Source: JACPPO01 sp965262505 (GTDB lineage Bacteria; Acidobacteriota; Vicinamibacteria; Vicinamibacterales; UBA2999). From it: DNA of 64,000 bases. Of the stretch, positions 25,515 through 34,197 are shown in pieces (within the stretch, counting starts at the first letter, position 1; each line of letters starts with the position of its first letter). The position numbers were made by a program, and so were the translations under genes. Under the pieces are notes generated by a model that saw only the letters and a list, made by a program, of their open reading frames with translations, had not been told where the DNA came from and did not search any database. The stretch lies in NCBI GenBank assembly GCA_965262505.1, contig CBDHFM010000030.1:2852001-2916000 (forward strand), given 5' to 3'.

Positions 25515-26876
25515 GTGGCGTTGAGGACCCACGGGTCGATGGCGGTGGATTGGGAGCAGCGGATCGATTTCGATCGGCTGCGGCGGGAGCGGCTCGCCCG
25601 CATCAAGGACCTGCTGGCGAAGTCGAGCATCGGGGCGCTCCTCTGCTTCGACATGAACAACGTCCGCTACATCACGGCGACCCATATCGGGACGTGGGCC
25701 CAGGACAAGATCAGCCGCTTCACGCTCCTGCCGCAGAAGGACGAGCCGATCCTGTGGGATTTCGGCTCCGCCGCACGCCACCATCAGCTGAACTGTCCGT
25801 GGCTGGGCGAGCGGTCGCGCCCGGGCATCCCCTCGATGCGCGGCACCATGACGCCAGAAATGGGACGCGCGGAGGACGTGGCGAAGAAGATCCGCGTGGA
25901 GCTGGAGCTGCGCGGCCTGCTCAAGGAGCCGCTCGGCGTCGATATCGTCGAACCGCCGGTGATGTTCGCGCTGCAGCGCGAGGGCATCACGGTGGTCGAC
26001 GGTCAGGCGCTGATGTGCGACGCCCGCGAGATCAAGACGGCGGAGGAGATCGCGCTGCTCAACATGTCGGCCATGATGGTCGACGCGGCCTACTACGATC
26101 TCTACAAGGCGATGAAGCCCGGCATGCGCGAGAACGAGGCGGTCGCGCTCGTCGCCGAGCGGCTGTACGACCTCGGGTCTGAATACGTCGAAGGCGTGAA
26201 CGCGATCTCGGGCGAGCGGTGCAGTCCGCATCCACATGTCCACTCTGACCGCGTGCTCAGGCCTGGCGACCCGGTGTACTACGACATCCTGCATTCCTAC
26301 ATGGGCTATCGCACCTGCTACTACCGCACGTTCGCCGTCGGGTCGGCGTCACGTGCGCTCGTCGATGCCTACAAGCGGTGCCGCGACTATCTCGATGCCT
26401 CGATCGAGCTGATTCGTCCGGGCCGTTCGACGGCGGAGGTCGCGTCGGTCTGGCCGAAGGCGAAGGAGTTCGGGTTCCCTAACGAGGAGGCGGCGTTCGC
26501 GCTGCAGATGGGTCACGGCATCGGCCTCGCCATCTGGGAAAAGCCGATGATCAGCCGGCTCGTCTCGCTCGACCATCCGCACGAGATCAAGCCGGGGATG
26601 GTGTTCGCGCTCGAAACGTTCTGGCCATCCACCGACGGCTGGAGCGCCGCGCGCATCGAGGAAGAGATTGTCGTGACGCCGACCGGCCACGAAGTGATTA
26701 CGCGGTTTCCCGCAGAGGAGCTGCTCGTCGCCGGCGCGCCGTTTGTCACAGTCAGCGGTACGCTGCCGATCGTTCGGGAGACCGAAGGCGCGCCCAATCC
26801 GCAGGTGGTCGAACTGATCGCCGCCGGCGCGCGCGCCGAGGTGCCGAAGCCCGAAAAGGTGGGCGCCGGAAGCTGA
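25515..26876 (+). CDS. M24-fold (Xaa-Pro peptidase / DddP-like) enzyme, one metal ligand replaced
   Basis: A 453-residue protein: creatinase-like N domain (GALLCFDMNNVRYITATHIG) and pita-bread C domain. Start is GTG 25515, with AAAGGAG seven bases upstream. Of the five M24 metal ligands I see Asp257 (DPVYYDILH), His334 (QMGHGIGL), Glu367 (FALETFW) and a Glu in RIEEEIVV, but the second Asp is Cys268 (GYRTCYYRTF in place of Y.SD.TRT). So it may be a lyase, hydrolase or inactive homologue rather than a peptidase. DddP, the DMSP lyase, has the same fold and N-terminal layout. Its stop overlaps the E2 start. Confidence 0.82.
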   Translation: MALRTHGSMAVDWEQRIDFDRLRRERLARIKDLLAKSSIGALLCFDMNNVRYITATHIGTWAQDKISRFTLLPQKDEPILWDFGSAARHHQLNCPWLGERSRPGIPSMRGTMTPEMGRAEDVAKKIRVELELRGLLKEPLGVDIVEPPVMFALQREGITVVDGQALMCDAREIKTAEEIALLNMSAMMVDAAYYDLYKAMKPGMRENEAVALVAERLYDLGSEYVEGVNAISGERCSPHPHVHSDRVLRPGDPVYYDILHSYMGYRTCYYRTFAVGSASRALVDAYKRCRDYLDASIELIRPGRSTAEVASVWPKAKEFGFPNEEAAFALQMGHGIGLAIWEKPMISRLVSLDHPHEIKPGMVFALETFWPSTDGWSAARIEEEIVVTPTGHEVITRFPAEELLVAGAPFVTVSGTLPIVRETEGAPNPQVVELIAAGARAEVPKPEKVGAGS

Positions 26877-28069
26877 TGGCGCTCAGCGTGGTGATGCCCG
26901 CGCTCGAGATGGCGCAGGAAACGGGGACCCTCGTCGCCTGGCTCAAGAAGGAAGGGGAGCAGGTCCAGAAGGGCGAGATGCTTCTCGAGGTGGAAACCGA
27001 CAAAGCCGTCGTGGAGATCGAAGCGGCCGGCGACGGCCTGCTCGCCGGCATCACCGCGAAGGCGGGCGACGTCATTCCTGTGGGCCAGACGATCGCGTGG
27101 CTCCTGCAGCCGGGCGAGTCCGCGCCCAGCGCGGCTGCTGTCTCCACGCCAACTGGCCGGCGGTCTGACGCCTCTCCCGTATCCGGGCAACCGCCTTCCG
27201 CTGAGCCGGCTTCCACGGTGGCGGGCGGCGTCCCCGGGGCGCGCCCCGCCGGACGCGTGCGTGTGTCTCCGAAGGCGCGGCGTGTCGCACAGGAGCATGG
27301 CGTCGATATCGCCAGCGTGAAGGGGTCCGGCCCCGGCGGTGAAGTCCTCGCCGACGACATCCTCGCCGCCGCGAACAGAAGCACCGAACCGCTCGCCAAG
27401 GTCGGCCGCCTGATGGCCGAACGCACCACCGAGAGCTGGACGTCGACCCCACACTTCTTCGTGACGCGAGAGGTCGACGCCACCGCGCTCAACGCTGCAC
27501 GCGAGACGCTGCTGCCGGCCGTGGAGACTTCACACGGCGTGAGAATCACGCATACCGATCTCCTGGTCGCGGCCGTCGGGCGCGCGCTGCGGACGCACCC
27601 ACGTATGAACGCGAGCTGGACAGCCGATGGCATCGCGCTGCATCAGGACGTCAACGTGGCGCTCGCGATGGCGGTCCAGCACGCGGTGGTGACGGCGGTC
27701 GTTCGTTCCGCTGATACCGCGGCGATCGGCGAGATCGCGGCCAGACGGCGCGACCTCGCGGACCGCGCCCGCGCCGGCCGGCTGCAGCCGGCCGACATTA
27801 CCGGCGCCACATTTACGATCAGTAACCTGGGGATGTACGGGGTCGATGCCTTCACGGCCATTATCGTGCCGCCGCAGGCCGGTATTCTCGCCGTCGGCGC
27901 CATCGTCGACCGCGTAGTGGCCACTGACGGCGACGTAGCGGTTCGGCCGATGGTGACGCTGACGCTGTCAAGTGATCATCGCGTCGTTGACGGCGCGCAG
28001 GCCGCCGCATTTCTCAAGGACGTTGTCGCCGCGATTGGCGATCCCGCCGCGTGGCTTTCGATCGCATGA
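26876..28069 (+). CDS. 2-oxoacid dehydrogenase E2, dihydrolipoyl acyltransferase
   Basis: A 397-residue E2. Residues 1-80 are a lipoyl domain with the modified Lys in ETDKAVVEIEA; then a Pro/Ala-rich linker, a peripheral-subunit-binding domain (VSPKARRVAQEHGVDIASVK), and a C-terminal acyltransferase domain ending with HRVVDGAQAAAFL, the His/Asp active-site motif. It should work with the E1 subunits at 19255-21244, which sit in a different transcript. No E3 (lipoamide dehydrogenase) gene is in the window. It overlaps the M24 gene by one base. Confidence 0.92.
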   Translation: MALSVVMPALEMAQETGTLVAWLKKEGEQVQKGEMLLEVETDKAVVEIEAAGDGLLAGITAKAGDVIPVGQTIAWLLQPGESAPSAAAVSTPTGRRSDASPVSGQPPSAEPASTVAGGVPGARPAGRVRVSPKARRVAQEHGVDIASVKGSGPGGEVLADDILAAANRSTEPLAKVGRLMAERTTESWTSTPHFFVTREVDATALNAARETLLPAVETSHGVRITHTDLLVAAVGRALRTHPRMNASWTADGIALHQDVNVALAMAVQHAVVTAVVRSADTAAIGEIAARRRDLADRARAGRLQPADITGATFTISNLGMYGVDAFTAIIVPPQAGILAVGAIVDRVVATDGDVAVRPMVTLTLSSDHRVVDGAQAAAFLKDVVAAIGDPAAWLSIA

Positions 28070-28095
28070 TTCGCACGCGGTCCGTTGCAGTACCG

Positions 28096-28117
28096 TAGTG
28101 TCCGGCTTTAGCCGGAC
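28096..28117. repeat. REP-like palindrome starting TAGTGTC
   Basis: TAG TGTCCGGC, loop TTTA, GCCGGAC: a perfect 7-bp stem (28100-28106 with 28111-28117) just before the aldehyde dehydrogenase. It begins with the same TAGTGTC as the palindromes at 40599 and 43365. Confidence 0.6.
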
Positions 28118-28129
28118 GTGAGACAGCCA

Positions 28130-29611
28130 ATGCACACCGACACAAAGACACACGCCGGAGTCGTCCTGAAGGATCCTGCGCTCTTCAGACAGACCTGCTA
28201 CATCGACGGCGCCTGGGTTACCGCGGGGTCTGGCGCGACCATCACCGTCGACGATCCCGCTACGGGTCAGGCCGTTGGTGTCGTGCCGAGGCTTGGCGCC
28301 GCCGAGACGCGCCAGGCCATTGACGCCGCCGCGCGCGCGTTTCCCGCCTGGCGCGGGACGACCGCCAGGAAGCGAGCCGCCGTAATGCGTCGCTGGTTCG
28401 ATCTCATGATGGCGAACCAGGAGGACCTGGCGCGGCTGATGACCACCGAGCAGGGAAAGCCGCTTGGCGAGTCGCGCGGTGAGGTGGCCTATGCGGCCGG
28501 CTTTCTCGAATGGTTTGGTGAGGAAGCCAAGCGTGTCTACGGCGACACGATCCCCGGCCAGCAGGCCGACAAGCGGCTCGTCGTCATCAAGCAGCCGATC
28601 GGCGTGGTCGCCTGCATCACGCCGTGGAACTTTCCTCTGGCGATGATCACGCGCAAGGCCGGCCCCGCGATCGCCGCCGGCTGCACCGTCGTCCTGAAGC
28701 CCGCCTCGCAGACACCGTTCTCCGCGCTTGCGCTCGCCGAGCTTGGGGAGCGCGCCGGCCTGCCGAAGGGGGTCTTCAGTGTAGTCACCGGACGCGCGAC
28801 AGAGATCGGCGGCGAGCTGACGTCGAACCCAGAGGTCCGTAAGCTGTCGTTCACCGGGTCCACCGAGACCGGCAAGCTCCTGATGGCGCAGTGCGCCGGC
28901 ACCGTGAAGAAGATCTCGCTGGAACTTGGCGGCAACGCGCCGTTCATCGTCTTCGACGACGCGGATCTGGATGCGGCGGTGGAGGGGGCCATCGCCTCCA
29001 AGTACCGGAACACCGGACAGACCTGCGTGTGCGCGAATCGGATCTTCGTGCAGGACGGCGTCTACGACGCGTTCGCGGCGAAGCTTGCCGAGGCGGTCAC
29101 GACGCTGAAGCCGGCGCCCGGTCTCGAGGCGGGCGCGACGCAGGGCCCGCTGATTGACGATCGCGCCGTGCAGAAGGTGGAAGAGCACATCGGCGACGCG
29201 CTGTCGAAGGGGGCGCGCGTCGTGGCGGGCGGCCGACGCCACGCGCTCGGCGGGCGTTTTTTCGAGCCGACCATTCTGGCCGACGTCACGGTGTCGATGC
29301 TGATCGCGCGCGAGGAGACGTTTGGCCCCGTAGCGCCGCTGATCAGGTTTCGCACGGAGGAGGAGGCGATCGCGCTAGCGAACGACACGCCGTTCGGCCT
29401 GGCGGCGTACTTCTACGGCCGTGACGTCGGGCGCGTGTGGCGTGTGGCCGAAGCGCTCGAATCGGGCATGGTGGGTATCAACAGCGGCATCATCTCGAAC
29501 GAGGTGGCGCCGTTCGGCGGCGTGAAAGAGTCGGGTCTGGGGCGCGAGGGATCGAAGTACGGGATCGAAGAGTTCCTGGAGATCAAGTACCTCTGCTTTG
29601 GCGGGATCTAG
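28130..29611 (+). CDS. gabD: Aldehyde dehydrogenase, succinate-semialdehyde type
   Basis: About 493 residues (ATG 28130; an in-frame GTG at 28118 is possible). It has the full ALDH set: TPWNFPLAMITRKAGPAIAAG, the Glu in SLELGGNAPFIV, the nucleophile in NTGQTCVCANR, and EETFGPVAP. Overall likeness is to GabD, succinate-semialdehyde dehydrogenase, but malonate- or other semialdehydes are possible. It is the last gene of the HIBADH-M24-E2-ALDH set and separated from E2 by 60 bases holding a small palindrome. It would oxidise the aldehyde product of the pathway to the acid. Confidence 0.88.
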   Translation: MHTDTKTHAGVVLKDPALFRQTCYIDGAWVTAGSGATITVDDPATGQAVGVVPRLGAAETRQAIDAAARAFPAWRGTTARKRAAVMRRWFDLMMANQEDLARLMTTEQGKPLGESRGEVAYAAGFLEWFGEEAKRVYGDTIPGQQADKRLVVIKQPIGVVACITPWNFPLAMITRKAGPAIAAGCTVVLKPASQTPFSALALAELGERAGLPKGVFSVVTGRATEIGGELTSNPEVRKLSFTGSTETGKLLMAQCAGTVKKISLELGGNAPFIVFDDADLDAAVEGAIASKYRNTGQTCVCANRIFVQDGVYDAFAAKLAEAVTTLKPAPGLEAGATQGPLIDDRAVQKVEEHIGDALSKGARVVAGGRRHALGGRFFEPTILADVTVSMLIAREETFGPVAPLIRFRTEEEAIALANDTPFGLAAYFYGRDVGRVWRVAEALESGMVGINSGIISNEVAPFGGVKESGLGREGSKYGIEEFLEIKYLCFGGI

Positions 29612-29661
29612 TGGACCGTTCGGACCGCTATGGACTCCGTTATTGCTTGGCCCTGTCGCTC

Positions 29662-29913
29662 CCGCCGGCCTGCCTTCGTCCCGCGGCCGGCTCCGCCCGT
29701 CGGGAAATCGGCCTCCACTCGTTCACTGCCGCTTTCGCCGCGAGTAGTGCCTGATTCGAGCGCCTTCCAGGGCGGCATGCACCGCCGGAAGCTACGCGCT
29801 CGTCATGGATCGCGCGGACCGGACTCGCGGCGAGGAATCGCTTCGGCCGATTTCCGGCTTCGCCATGACACGCCGGGCTCCGAACGGCCGCCGGACGAAG
29901 GCAGGCCGGCGGC
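29662..29913. repeat. 252-bp nested inverted-repeat element (MITE-like or structured RNA)
   Basis: This gap of 336 bases between the aldehyde dehydrogenase and the next gene holds a long, nested inverted repeat. Outer arms of 28 bp (29662-29689 and 29886-29913) differ at one position. Inside are 11-bp arms (29703-29713, GGAAATCGGCC, with 29845-29855) and 9-bp arms (29738-29746, CGCCGCGAG, with 29824-29832), and in the centre a small hairpin around GGCGG..CCGCC. The whole segment can fold back on itself. No coding sequence is convincing inside it. Confidence 0.75.
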
Positions 29914-29947
29914 GGCGAACTTTGGTGCTCGTATCGCTCGGCTCGCC

Positions 29948-30571
29948 ATGCCTGCACAATCGATGACCTGTGGCCGTGCCCTCGCTGTCACCGCAGTAGC
30001 GACCCTGTGCTTAACGCTGGATGCATACGCCGCATCCGACCCACAGCCCCAGGAGTCGCCATCGCGCCGCTGGAACTCAAACCACGTGCTCCGTGCGAGC
30101 ATGTCCCTTGGTGAAGGTGACTTTGCGGACAGGGAGGGGGTCAGACTGTCCCTCAGGTACGACGTTCCGGTCAGGAAGTTAGGTTCGGGTCGATTGCTCG
30201 CTGGCCCAGGCGCGCACTTCATGTTCGCAAATGCCCGGGAGGAGCGCGCCGGACGCGCCGTTAGCCATGAGGACCGCATGGGTCAGGTAGGCGTGGGGGC
30301 GCGCTACATCCTGAATCTCAAACGGGTATTTCAGCCTTGGCTGGCAGCAGGAGTCACTCTTGACTTCAAGCGCCACCGCGTCTACGAAGTCGACCCCGGC
30401 GCGACGAGTGTAAGCGAGACCGCAAGCAGCTACGCCCCCGGCGGCGAGCTTGGTGCGGGTATCGACTTCGCAGTCCATCCGAGCCTGCTCATCAACTTGG
30501 GAGGATGGGCACACGTGGGACAGCCAAACTTTGCTGCGATAGCGGTTGGCCTGGGGCTGCGGTTCCCTTAG
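29948..30571 (+). CDS. Exported beta-barrel-like protein of unknown function
   Basis: A 207-residue protein starting at ATG 29948 with a signal peptide (RALAVTAVATLCLTLDAYAA). The mature part has alternating strands ending in aromatic or polar residues (VRLSLRYDVPVR, GVGARYILNLKR, PWLAAGVTLDFKR, AAIAVGLGLRFP), the C-terminal Phe-Pro being close to an outer-membrane barrel end. It resembles OmpA/OmpW-size eight-stranded barrels. I do not recognise the family. It stands just after the nested repeat element and is convergent with an oxidoreductase remnant. Confidence 0.65.
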   Translation: MPAQSMTCGRALAVTAVATLCLTLDAYAASDPQPQESPSRRWNSNHVLRASMSLGEGDFADREGVRLSLRYDVPVRKLGSGRLLAGPGAHFMFANAREERAGRAVSHEDRMGQVGVGARYILNLKRVFQPWLAAGVTLDFKRHRVYEVDPGATSVSETASSYAPGGELGAGIDFAVHPSLLINLGGWAHVGQPNFAAIAVGLGLRFP

Positions 30572-30670
30572 CTGATTGACACGCAGCGCCGCATTCGAAG
30601 CCCCGCATCGAGTGGGCGGGAATCCGCTGGACGTTTCCTGCCGATAGGCCCCTGCAGGTCGATTTTCCCG

Positions 30671-31012
30671 CCGCCGCATCCGGTCCACGCCCTCGTTGAA
30701 TCCAGGGCCCCACCTGCCCAGCCGCGCGGCAGATGTATCTCCCTCCGCCAGCCCTTCCGCGATGGCGTCCGCGGCCAGTTCGCCAGACTTGAGAGCCAGG
30801 AGGATGCCGGATGAGTGCAGCGGATCGAGAAAACCGAACGCGTCTCCGACCAGTACCCACCCGTCTCCGGAGACCCGCGTCGATCGGTAGGAACAATCCT
30901 TCGTCGCGAAGCACCCGGTGACCGTTCGGGCGTTCGCCACGCGTTCCGTGGCTCCAGGGCAGCCCGCCACTTCCGCGTCGTACGTCTGCGGATAGCCGGC
31001 GCATCCCTTGGA
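30671..31012 (-). pseudogene. Fragment of an FAD-dependent oxidoreductase (halogenase/geranylgeranyl-reductase type)
   Basis: About 113 residues of clear likeness: GYPQTYDAEVAGCPGA, ATKDCSYRSTRVSGDGWVLV, and the FAD-binding GDAFGFLDPLHSSGILLALK, followed by GELAADAIAEGL and GPGFNEGVDRMRR. These belong near the middle and end of a ~400-residue flavoenzyme. The N-terminal nucleotide fold (GxGxxG) is missing, and after VDRMRR the expected C-terminal part is replaced by unrelated sequence. So it is a double-ended remnant, not a working gene. Parts of the 570-base gap 30572-31141 outside it show nothing else. Confidence 0.75.
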
Positions 31013-31141
31013 CGCCATGACGTAACCTTGAAGAACGGCTTTTTCTTCGCACACGATCGCGCTGCCTGCCAGCTGCAGCGTGGCGTAGAATTCCCCCACG
31101 AAGACTGATCGAGATGGCGAGATAAAAGGGGAGGCGAGAGC

Positions 31142-32161
31142 ATGCTGTCGAAAAGCCGGTATCTAGTTACAGTGCTCGCTCTATTCTTCGGGGCAGCCAC
31201 CGTCGCTGTCGCACAGACCTACCAGGTCGTGGTCATGCCTGATACGCAGAATTACTCGGGCCATGCGGAGCATCAGCCCATATTCTCGCAGCAGACCGCG
31301 TGGATAGCGGAGAACATCGAGTCTGAGAACATCGTCTTCGTTACGCAGCTTGGCGATGTCGTCGGGCATATCCGAACCGTTGTGCCAATCGATAGGCAAT
31401 GGCCTTTCGCTGATTCCGCGTTTAATGCAATTGACGGGAAGGTCCCCTACTCGGTGGCTTACGGCAATCATGATTATGACCAGTTTCCGCCACCGGCAGT
31501 CGGCGCCACTACCAGGGACGCACAGGCGTGGTTCGGAGCTGCGCGCTATGCCGATTACGACTGGTTCGGCGGCGCCAGTCCGGATGGCGGAAGTTTCTAT
31601 CAGGTGTTCCAGATCGGCGATATCGAGATCGTTCACCTCGCCATGCGATTTCGGCCGGAAGAGGCCGATCTGAACTGGGCCAAGCAGGTGCTCGATCAGC
31701 ACCCCCGCGCGCCCGCAATCCTGAGTACACATTCCTACCTGCAGGACGCGGGCGCCGCCCGCGGGGGTCGGGGTGAAGTTGCTGCAGGGCGCACCGCCGC
31801 GGGGGAGTTTATCTGGGAGCACCTGGTGAACGATAACGACCAGGTGTTCATGACGATCGCCGGTCACAGTCATGCGGGCGCGAATGTCGAGGTGTCTGGC
31901 GAGTTTAACGAAGACGGTGAGTATCACCAGGTCAGCAAGAACGCCTCGGGGCGGGATGTCTACGAGTTTCTCGCCGACTACCAGGATTATCCCAACGGTG
32001 GTGATGGCTGGATGCAGCTGTTCGAGTTCGACCTGGAAAATAACCGATTGAACGTCCGCACCTACTCACCTTCCCTTGACGCTTTCCAGGACGATGCCAA
32101 CAGCCGTTTCTCGGTCGAGATAGATTTCGATGACCGCTTGCGGCGGCTGGAGCGTAACTAA
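31142..32161 (+). CDS. Exported calcineurin-like metallophosphoesterase
   Basis: A 339-residue protein with a signal peptide (YLVTVLALFFGAATVAVAQ). Metal-binding motifs occur in order: VMPDTQNYS, TQLGDVVGH, AYGNHDYDQ, HSYLQD and AGHSHAG, so both metal sites look complete. Family members split phosphomonoesters or diesters in the periplasm. AGGGGAGGCGAG lies before ATG 31142. Local base composition is a little less GC-rich than around it, which may mean transfer. Substrate unknown. Confidence 0.85.
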   Translation: MLSKSRYLVTVLALFFGAATVAVAQTYQVVVMPDTQNYSGHAEHQPIFSQQTAWIAENIESENIVFVTQLGDVVGHIRTVVPIDRQWPFADSAFNAIDGKVPYSVAYGNHDYDQFPPPAVGATTRDAQAWFGAARYADYDWFGGASPDGGSFYQVFQIGDIEIVHLAMRFRPEEADLNWAKQVLDQHPRAPAILSTHSYLQDAGAARGGRGEVAAGRTAAGEFIWEHLVNDNDQVFMTIAGHSHAGANVEVSGEFNEDGEYHQVSKNASGRDVYEFLADYQDYPNGGDGWMQLFEFDLENNRLNVRTYSPSLDAFQDDANSRFSVEIDFDDRLRRLERN

Positions 32162-32218
32162 CCCCATCGCTCACTTGAGTTGACGATGCGAAATCAGCTG
32201 CATCGCCACGCGTCGAGT

Positions 32219-33085
32219 TCACGTGGTCCCGGCGCTGCGGCGTGGGTTCGGATGGCCCTTGAGAACAGCCAGCGCCACGCCTCCGAGTATCAGAGCACTC
32301 GCGGCGACCAGCCTCGTCGAGACCTGCTCCGCAAGGAATGCGACGCCGCCAAAGGCGGCGAGCACCGGCACCGAGAGCTGCACGATGGATGCCTGAGAGG
32401 TCGTGAGGCTGCGGAGGACTTTGTACCAGAGGACGTACCCCATCCCGGACGTGACGATGCCTGACGCGAGTGCGAGCAGGATGCCGGCGGGTTCCAGGCG
32501 GACCCTGGACAGCGCAACCGCGCTTGCCGCGATCGCGAAGGGTGCAGATCGCAGAAAGTTTCCGGCGGTCATGGCCACCGGCGCTGAAACCCCTTTGCCT
32601 CGGATCGAGTACACACCCCACGCTATTCCTGACACGCACATCAGCAGTGTGCCAACCGGGTCAGGCGCCGAGATTCCTGGAAGCACGAGATACACAAGAC
32701 CGCCAATCGCCGCGACGGAGCCCACCCACTGCGCCGGTGTGAGGCGCTCGCCCGATGCCAGTGCCGCCCCGAGCATCGTCACTTGCACTGACCCGAAGAG
32801 GACGAGGGCACCCATTCCCGCACTGAGCGACACATACGCCAGGGAGAACGCACCGGCGTACGCGAACAGAGCAAAGCCCGAGCCCCAGGAGCCGTTCGTT
32901 GTCTGCGGCGCCACAGGTTCCGCAACGAGTCGAGAAATCGCGACGAGCGCCAGCGCGCCGCTCACGAGACGAATCGTCGTGAACGACACCGGATCGACGA
33001 GTGGTCCGCCAAGCGCCATGCGGCAGAGCAGGGAGTTGGCGGCGAACGCCACCATCGTCAAGGTGGTCAGCGTGACGACGACCAT
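32219..33085 (-). CDS. DMT-superfamily (EamA) transporter
   Basis: A 288-residue protein with ten hydrophobic helices arranged as two EamA halves (for example LTTLTMVAFAANSLLCRMAL in the first half and SIVQLSVPVLAAFGGVAFLAEQVST in the second). Such proteins export amino acids, nucleosides or drugs. It stands alone, convergent with the phosphoesterase and divergent from the gene at 33231. Substrate cannot be assigned. Confidence 0.85.
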   Translation of the reverse strand: MVVVTLTTLTMVAFAANSLLCRMALGGPLVDPVSFTTIRLVSGALALVAISRLVAEPVAPQTTNGSWGSGFALFAYAGAFSLAYVSLSAGMGALVLFGSVQVTMLGAALASGERLTPAQWVGSVAAIGGLVYLVLPGISAPDPVGTLLMCVSGIAWGVYSIRGKGVSAPVAMTAGNFLRSAPFAIAASAVALSRVRLEPAGILLALASGIVTSGMGYVLWYKVLRSLTTSQASIVQLSVPVLAAFGGVAFLAEQVSTRLVAASALILGGVALAVLKGHPNPRRSAGTT

Positions 33086-33184
33086 GTGTTATCCAGTAGG
33101 GCGCGGCATCGTGTCACAGAGGATACACGGGGACACGAAGACTCGTTCGGTGACGCAGAGTCGATTCGGATCAGCCGTTCCTTC

Positions 33185-33206
33185 TATAATCGGACTCAAT
33201 ATTGAG
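33185..33206 (+). promoter_or_regulatory. TATAAT -10 box followed by a perfect palindrome
   Basis: TATAAT at 33185-33190 is followed at once by the perfect 12-bp palindrome CTCAATATTGAG (33195-33206) where transcription would start, 25 bases before the GTG of the next gene. No good -35 box is seen, so an activator or extended contacts may be needed; the palindrome is a likely operator. Confidence 0.45.
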
Positions 33207-33230
33207 ACATGAGGAGAAGGAAGTGCCACC

Positions 33231-34118
33231 GTGTTAGTGATGCGCGGTCTCGCTCTGATTGGCCTCACGGTCTACGCGATCCAGGCGCCCGAACTGGAGA
33301 CCGTCCTGTCACTGGCCGGCGAGTACATCGAGCGCTACGAGCCCGCCCTTGGTACGGTGATCGCTCGAGAGGTCTATACACAGACCGACCGGGTTCCGGG
33401 CGCTCTGCGCGGCCTCGACGTGAGAGGGGAGATCCCGCGTTCGGTTCAGTACCAGCAACGGCGCATGCTGTCGGATTTCCTGATGGTCCGCTCCGCGAGC
33501 CAAGGCGACCGGTGGATGGGGTTTCGGGCCGTCATCGAGGTGGACGGTCGGCCGGTTCGCGATCGACTGGAACGGTTGCAAGGCACACTTGAGGGCTCGG
33601 CGGAGACGCTGGTCGCGCGGTGGCGCACGCTCGCCGAGGAGAGCGCCCGCTACAACATCGGCAGCTTCCTCCGCAGCACGAATGTACCGACGTTCGCGCT
33701 GACCATCCTCCGCGACGAGTATCGGCACCGCTTTGAGTTTGAGCGTGTCGACGATGAGCGCGTCGAGGGCCTGAACGTCTGGGTGATTCAGTACCGGGAG
33801 CGGGCCACGCCCACCCTGATCGACGACGGCCGCGGTGGAGACGTGTTCGCCCACGGAAGAATGTGGATCGATCCGGTTGATGGGCGCCTCGTCCGGACCG
33901 AAGTGCTGACCGGCGACGACGACAGCCCGATGCGCTCTCAGACGACGGTTCAATATCGACCCGATGGCGAGCTTGGCATCTTAGTGCCATACGACATGCA
34001 GGAACGCTATGAGAGCCGCGACGGGCGAAGTCTCGAGGCCACCGCCAGCTATTCGAACTTCCAGCAGTTCAACGTGGATGTCGGGACCTCAGTATCTTCG
34101 CCGCCGCTGCCGAAGTAG
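33231..34118 (+). CDS. Exported protein of unknown function
   Basis: A 295-residue protein from GTG 33231 (AAGGAAG seven bases upstream; ATG 33240 also possible) with a short hydrophobic N terminus (MRGLALIGLTVYAI). The mature part is rich in charged residues with LVRTEVLTGDDDSP and GILVPYDMQERYES, resembling acidobacterial secreted proteins that start with a YV..Y....V..E pattern (here YIERYEPALGTVIAREVY). No catalytic motif is visible. Function unknown; it may be controlled by the palindrome at 33195. Confidence 0.6.
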   Translation: MLVMRGLALIGLTVYAIQAPELETVLSLAGEYIERYEPALGTVIAREVYTQTDRVPGALRGLDVRGEIPRSVQYQQRRMLSDFLMVRSASQGDRWMGFRAVIEVDGRPVRDRLERLQGTLEGSAETLVARWRTLAEESARYNIGSFLRSTNVPTFALTILRDEYRHRFEFERVDDERVEGLNVWVIQYRERATPTLIDDGRGGDVFAHGRMWIDPVDGRLVRTEVLTGDDDSPMRSQTTVQYRPDGELGILVPYDMQERYESRDGRSLEATASYSNFQQFNVDVGTSVSSPPLPK

Positions 34119-34197
34119 CGCGCAGCGGGATCGTCGTGAGCCGGCTGTTCAAGCATCAGAGCAACCAGAGAAGCAACGAGAGTAGGAGGAGTGTCCT

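Noticed and set aside
29630..29947. N-terminal extension of the exported barrel-like protein
   Set aside because: The extra 106 codons run through the nested inverted repeat; the signal peptide begins at 29948.
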